DNA from: Candidatus Woesearchaeota archaeon | GTDB taxonomy: Archaea > Nanobdellota > Nanobdellia > Woesearchaeales > GW2011-AR9 | NCBI GenBank assembly: GCA_013204355.1 | Contig: JABMOA010000040.1 | Coordinates: 1 to 17,030, forward strand | Direction: 5' to 3' | Length of the DNA stretch: 17,030 nucleotides | Shown here: piece after piece, positions 14,557 through 17,030 of the stretch | Numbering within the stretch: position 1 is the stretch's first letter | Layout: every line of letters starts with the position of its first letter | The notes under the pieces: generated by a model | Databases searched by the model: none | What the model was told of the DNA's origin: nothing | Seen by the model: only the letters and a program-made list of their open reading frames with translations | Made by a program: the position numbers and the translations under genes

Positions 14557-16254
14557 TCAAATTTCACTTACTTCCTTCAACGTTGTTGCTTGTTCAGCCT
14601 TCTTATCATCCCTGAACCTCAAGAACCGTGGAAATCGTAATGCAACACCAGCTGTATGGAACGGACTCTTCGTTAATTCTGCAGCAAGAACATCAACAAC
14701 AACGCCTGGTTTGAACCACACATCTGGGATCATTTCATTTTTGCAATTGACTCGCGCAGGTTTCTTTTCAGACTTATACTTTTTTAATTTTTCAGGTAAT
14801 TCTTCTAAAACTGCATCAGTTAATCCAGTACCTAATTTACACAAGGTTTCAAAAGTATCATTTTCTTGGTTATAGACTGCACACAATAATGCACCATAAA
14901 CCCCACTTCGCCGACCTCTCCCATAATATGCACCCACTACAACAAGATCAAAGGTGTCAGACATTTCTTTCACATATTCTTTCTTCCATTTGATCCAATT
15001 CCATCCCCGTGTACCTGCTTGATATTCTCCAGATAGTGATTTGATCATAATGCCTTCATATCCGTCATCTAACATTTTTTGAAAGAAATCATTAATTTCA
15101 TCTACATCATCTGTTAATATCTCTTCGGCAGGCATGATATGTTTTCCTTTTGGCACAATCTTATTGATGATTTTTCGCCGATCTTCAAATGGTTCATTAA
15201 ATACAGTTTTTCCATCTATATATAATAAATCAAAGACTTTTATTTGCACTGGTACTTTTTTAATATACGCTTCAACATCATTTTTTCTACGCCTTTGCAT
15301 CAATGTTTGGAACGGACGAGGTTTTCCATCTTCATCAATCGCGAGAATTTCACCTTCTAAAATGAATTCCTTTGCCTTAATTTTTTCAAGATATTTTACT
15401 AAATCAGGAAACTGGTTAGTTGTATTGTCTAAACGTCGTGAAAATAAGTTGATTTTACCGTCTTTTGTTTTATGGGCTTGTACACGTTCACCATCGTATT
15501 TTCCTTCAACAGAAACCTTTCCTGGCATCTTTTTAGATAATTCATCCAACGAAGATATCCGTTGTGCAAGCATCATTTTAATTGGACGTCCAACTTGTAC
15601 TTCAATTTTTTCTAATCCTTTCAAACCTTTCTTTGCAATTGTTTCTGCCATCACGCCAACATCTGGACAAATATTATATGCACTTTCAAGTAATTCTTTG
15701 TTCTTTTTCTCTCCTGTATACGCAATTGCAAGAGCATCAAGAACTGTCATATCTCCGACACCCATACGTAAAGTACCAAGAACAATTCTCGTGAGATATT
15801 TAGCACCTTTCGCAGAAACCTTTTGATACATTCTTACAAGCATGTTTGACTTATGATCCTGTGAACCTGTTCCACTTGAATCTGCAAGTTTTTTTAAGTT
15901 ATCAAATAACTCGTGAATCGTTAATGTGCCGACGGGAACCAATGTTTGGGGTTTATGTTTGAGAAATATCTCTGCAGTCAATCCTGCATCTCCCGTTTTC
16001 TGATTAGATTCCCTCACCTTTCCAGAAGAAACACCCGCAGCAGAACTAATCGCTTTCAAAATAGATTTTTCTGCAAACCCAAGAACCGCATTATCATAAT
16101 CAGATGCAAATTTTCCTAATGTCAAATACGCAACAATCGAAATATCCTCTTTAGGGACAGTCTTAAAGAAATCCGCTAGAATCTCTCGCATCTTGTTTCC
16201 TGAAGACACTTGTTCAAGTTCTTCATAGACATCTACTAATTTTTGAAAATCCAT
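14557..16254 (-). CDS. lig: ATP-dependent DNA ligase (archaeal type)
   Basis: The enzyme seals nicks in DNA during replication and repair through a ligase-AMP intermediate. The 565-aa length and three-part layout match archaeal ligases. An N-terminal DNA-binding domain (about 1-220) includes LGTLRMGVGD. The adenylation domain carries motif I EGKYDGERVQ with nucleophile K252, motif III FDLLYIDG (341-348), motif IV EGIMIK (400-405), and motif V WIKWKKEY around K422/K424. A C-terminal OB-fold includes VVVGAYYGRGRRSG and ends near ALRFPRFLRFRDDK, a C-terminal sequence common in this family. The ATG at 16254 is about 28 nt downstream of a TATA box, so it is leaderless. The gene is divergent from 16404 and convergent with the regulator. 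Confidence 0.97.
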   Translation of the reverse strand: MDFQKLVDVYEELEQVSSGNKMREILADFFKTVPKEDISIVAYLTLGKFASDYDNAVLGFAEKSILKAISSAAGVSSGKVRESNQKTGDAGLTAEIFLKHKPQTLVPVGTLTIHELFDNLKKLADSSGTGSQDHKSNMLVRMYQKVSAKGAKYLTRIVLGTLRMGVGDMTVLDALAIAYTGEKKNKELLESAYNICPDVGVMAETIAKKGLKGLEKIEVQVGRPIKMMLAQRISSLDELSKKMPGKVSVEGKYDGERVQAHKTKDGKINLFSRRLDNTTNQFPDLVKYLEKIKAKEFILEGEILAIDEDGKPRPFQTLMQRRRKNDVEAYIKKVPVQIKVFDLLYIDGKTVFNEPFEDRRKIINKIVPKGKHIMPAEEILTDDVDEINDFFQKMLDDGYEGIMIKSLSGEYQAGTRGWNWIKWKKEYVKEMSDTFDLVVVGAYYGRGRRSGVYGALLCAVYNQENDTFETLCKLGTGLTDAVLEELPEKLKKYKSEKKPARVNCKNEMIPDVWFKPGVVVDVLAAELTKSPFHTAGVALRFPRFLRFRDDKKAEQATTLKEVSEI

Positions 16255-16275
16255 CTTGCTATTGGAGTCTTGAGA

Positions 16276-16289
16276 ATTATATAAAGGTT
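16276..16289 (-). promoter_or_regulatory. TATA box of the DNA ligase gene (leaderless)
   Basis: Minus-strand CCTTTATATAA is centred about 28 nt before the ATG at 16254; no SD is present. The 149 nt between the divergent starts (16255-16403) hold only the two promoters. Confidence 0.6.
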
Positions 16290-16369
16290 GTTGTGGTAAT
16301 TTTAAGTCCTTTCTTTAATTTATATTAAGAGTTCAATCAATCTTCAAAATCATCCCCCTTTAGTAGAAA

Positions 16370-16380
16370 CATTTAAATAA
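16370..16380 (+). promoter_or_regulatory. TATA box of the Cys-rich secreted protein gene (leaderless)
   Basis: CATTTAAATAA after AGAAA (BRE-like) is centred about 28 nt before the ATG at 16404. Confidence 0.6.
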
Positions 16381-16403
16381 GTTATTCTTAATTAAAGTAT
16401 AAA

Positions 16404-16922
16404 ATGACAACCCCACAATCAATATCTCATAAAGTAGCTTCTGTTTTTGTAGCAATGTTAAGTAGCGGATGTATAGGTCCATCTTATTATCCTAGGCAAG
16501 AATGTATTCCGTTAAATCAAATATGTGAACCTACTATTAGGTACAAAGGTACTTTTGAAGCAGGGGAATCTACTATTGATTTTGAAGTTCCTAGTAAATA
16601 TTGTCGAAATGAATTCTATGAATTCTCTATAAATACTCCGGCAGGGGTAGCGTTAATCTGGGGAAATAACGATTCAGCTAATGTTGAAATTTCTCATCAA
16701 GATGGATCTAAAGTTGATTTAAGAACTGGAAGATTTTACAATAATAATAATGATAATGATGGCATACAAATTCAATCAAATGAAAAATTTAATTGTTTTA
16801 ATCGTGGTAAAGGAATTGAATGTAATACTGTTTCTGGTAACCCAAAAAATGCAAATAAAGTTGCGTGGTTAGTATATAAAATTTTGGGAGAATATTTGCC
16901 CGCAATTCATTCTCGCCAATGA
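16404..16922 (+). CDS. Probable secreted Cys-rich protein or lipoprotein, unknown function
   Basis: The 172-aa product has a short hydrophobic segment (VASVFVAMLSSG, 11-22) ending at C23. This resembles a lipobox, but the usual aliphatic residue at -3 is Ser here and Leu is at -4, so lipidation is uncertain. Five further Cys (34, 41, 67, 131, 140) could form disulfides outside the cell. The body is predicted beta-rich (STIDFEVPS, FYEFSINTP, VALIWGNND, VEISHQDGS). An Asn/Asp tract (113-119) is encoded by an AAT-type microsatellite. No family is recognised. The promoter and clean frame support a real gene. Confidence 0.65.
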   Translation: MTTPQSISHKVASVFVAMLSSGCIGPSYYPRQECIPLNQICEPTIRYKGTFEAGESTIDFEVPSKYCRNEFYEFSINTPAGVALIWGNNDSANVEISHQDGSKVDLRTGRFYNNNNDNDGIQIQSNEKFNCFNRGKGIECNTVSGNPKNANKVAWLVYKILGEYLPAIHSRQ

Positions 16923-16959
16923 ACCTAAACGAAAATATTCAATCTAAAAATCCTTTATC

Positions 16960-16998
16960 ATACTTTCTCTCTCTCTTTTCCTAAAAAAAAAAAAAAAA
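16960..16998. terminator. Pyrimidine-rich tract and A16/T16 run, likely convergent terminators
   Basis: TTTCTCTCTCTCTTTT (about 16964-16979) could end the plus-strand transcript. The 16-A run (16983-16998) is a U-tract when read on the minus strand and could end a gene entering from the right edge. Confidence 0.4.
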
Positions 16999-17000
16999 TT

Positions 17001-17030
17001 AATTTGTTACATGTGTCTCGGTCTTCGTAC
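17001..17030 (-). other. Possible 3' end of a minus-strand gene running off the right edge
   Basis: Minus-strand reading of the last bases gives short open frames, one ending ...TKTETHVTN with TAA just before the T16 run. The T-tract placement favours a gene end here, but about ten codons cannot identify it. Confidence 0.2.

Noticed and set aside
15134..15826. A 230-codon plus-strand open frame opposite the ligase gene
   Set aside because: It is the complement of the adenylation domain, whose motifs are intact on the minus strand; no promoter or recognisable motif supports it.
16983..16998. A16 run as a retroelement-type poly-A tail
   Set aside because: There is no target-site duplication or transposase near; it is better explained as a U-tract terminator on the minus strand.

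Overview
The window looks like a piece of an AT-rich archaeal chromosome. The coding set is archaeal in type: a Kae1-family tRNA threonylcarbamoyladenosine protein, an ATP-dependent DNA ligase of the archaeal class, an SMC ATPase, and a large surface protein dense in N-glycosylation sequons. Nearly every gene start has a TTTATAAA- or TTTAAATA-type TATA box about 26-29 nt upstream of the start codon (leaderless mRNA), or 35-50 nt upstream with a Shine-Dalgarno motif. Gyrase B, the short genes, the low GC and the style of the surface protein suggest a DPANN lineage (Woesearchaeota/Pacearchaeota-like). That placement is inference; no rRNA is present to confirm it.

Layout, left to right. 1-4046: hairpin and promoter, then a 1294-aa secreted, membrane-anchored surface protein (beta-helix region, three Ig-like repeats, Ala/Ser/Gly linker, C-terminal anchor). 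4096-5046: Kae1-like protein with several altered conserved loops. 5177-7434: gyrB followed by a 78-aa protein with a possible PC4/YdbC-like fold; gyrA is not in the window. 7435-7615: convergent intergenic region with a (TTA)8 tract and two hairpins. 7616-8020 (-): Lys/Ala-rich histone-H1-like tail fused to two membrane segments. 8074-11565 (-): complete smc. 11566-11973: gap with several inverted repeats and a doubtful 40-codon ORF. 11974-12807 (-): single-pass membrane protein with an external beta-rich domain. 12827-13588 (-): short-chain dehydrogenase/reductase. 13680-14534 (+): winged-helix regulator, divergent from the SDR gene across a 20-bp perfect palindrome. 14557-16254 (-): ATP-dependent DNA ligase. 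16404-16922 (+): Cys-rich probable secreted protein. The right edge holds a poly-A/T tract and perhaps the tail of a minus-strand gene.

How the genes may work together. gyrB, smc, the ligase, the PC4-like protein and the basic-tailed membrane protein form a loose chromosome-maintenance neighbourhood. The most interesting signals are: (i) smc and the basic-tailed membrane protein share an identically spaced promoter module (TTTATAAA-NN-TATCGGAA plus an inverted TTCC arm), which suggests co-regulation of a condensin and a possible nucleoid-membrane tether; (ii) the regulator/SDR divergon has a palindrome placed symmetrically between two leaderless promoters; (iii) the Kae1 homolog keeps its metal ligands but departs from consensus in nucleotide-binding loops. 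No tRNA, rRNA, CRISPR array or transposase was recognised.
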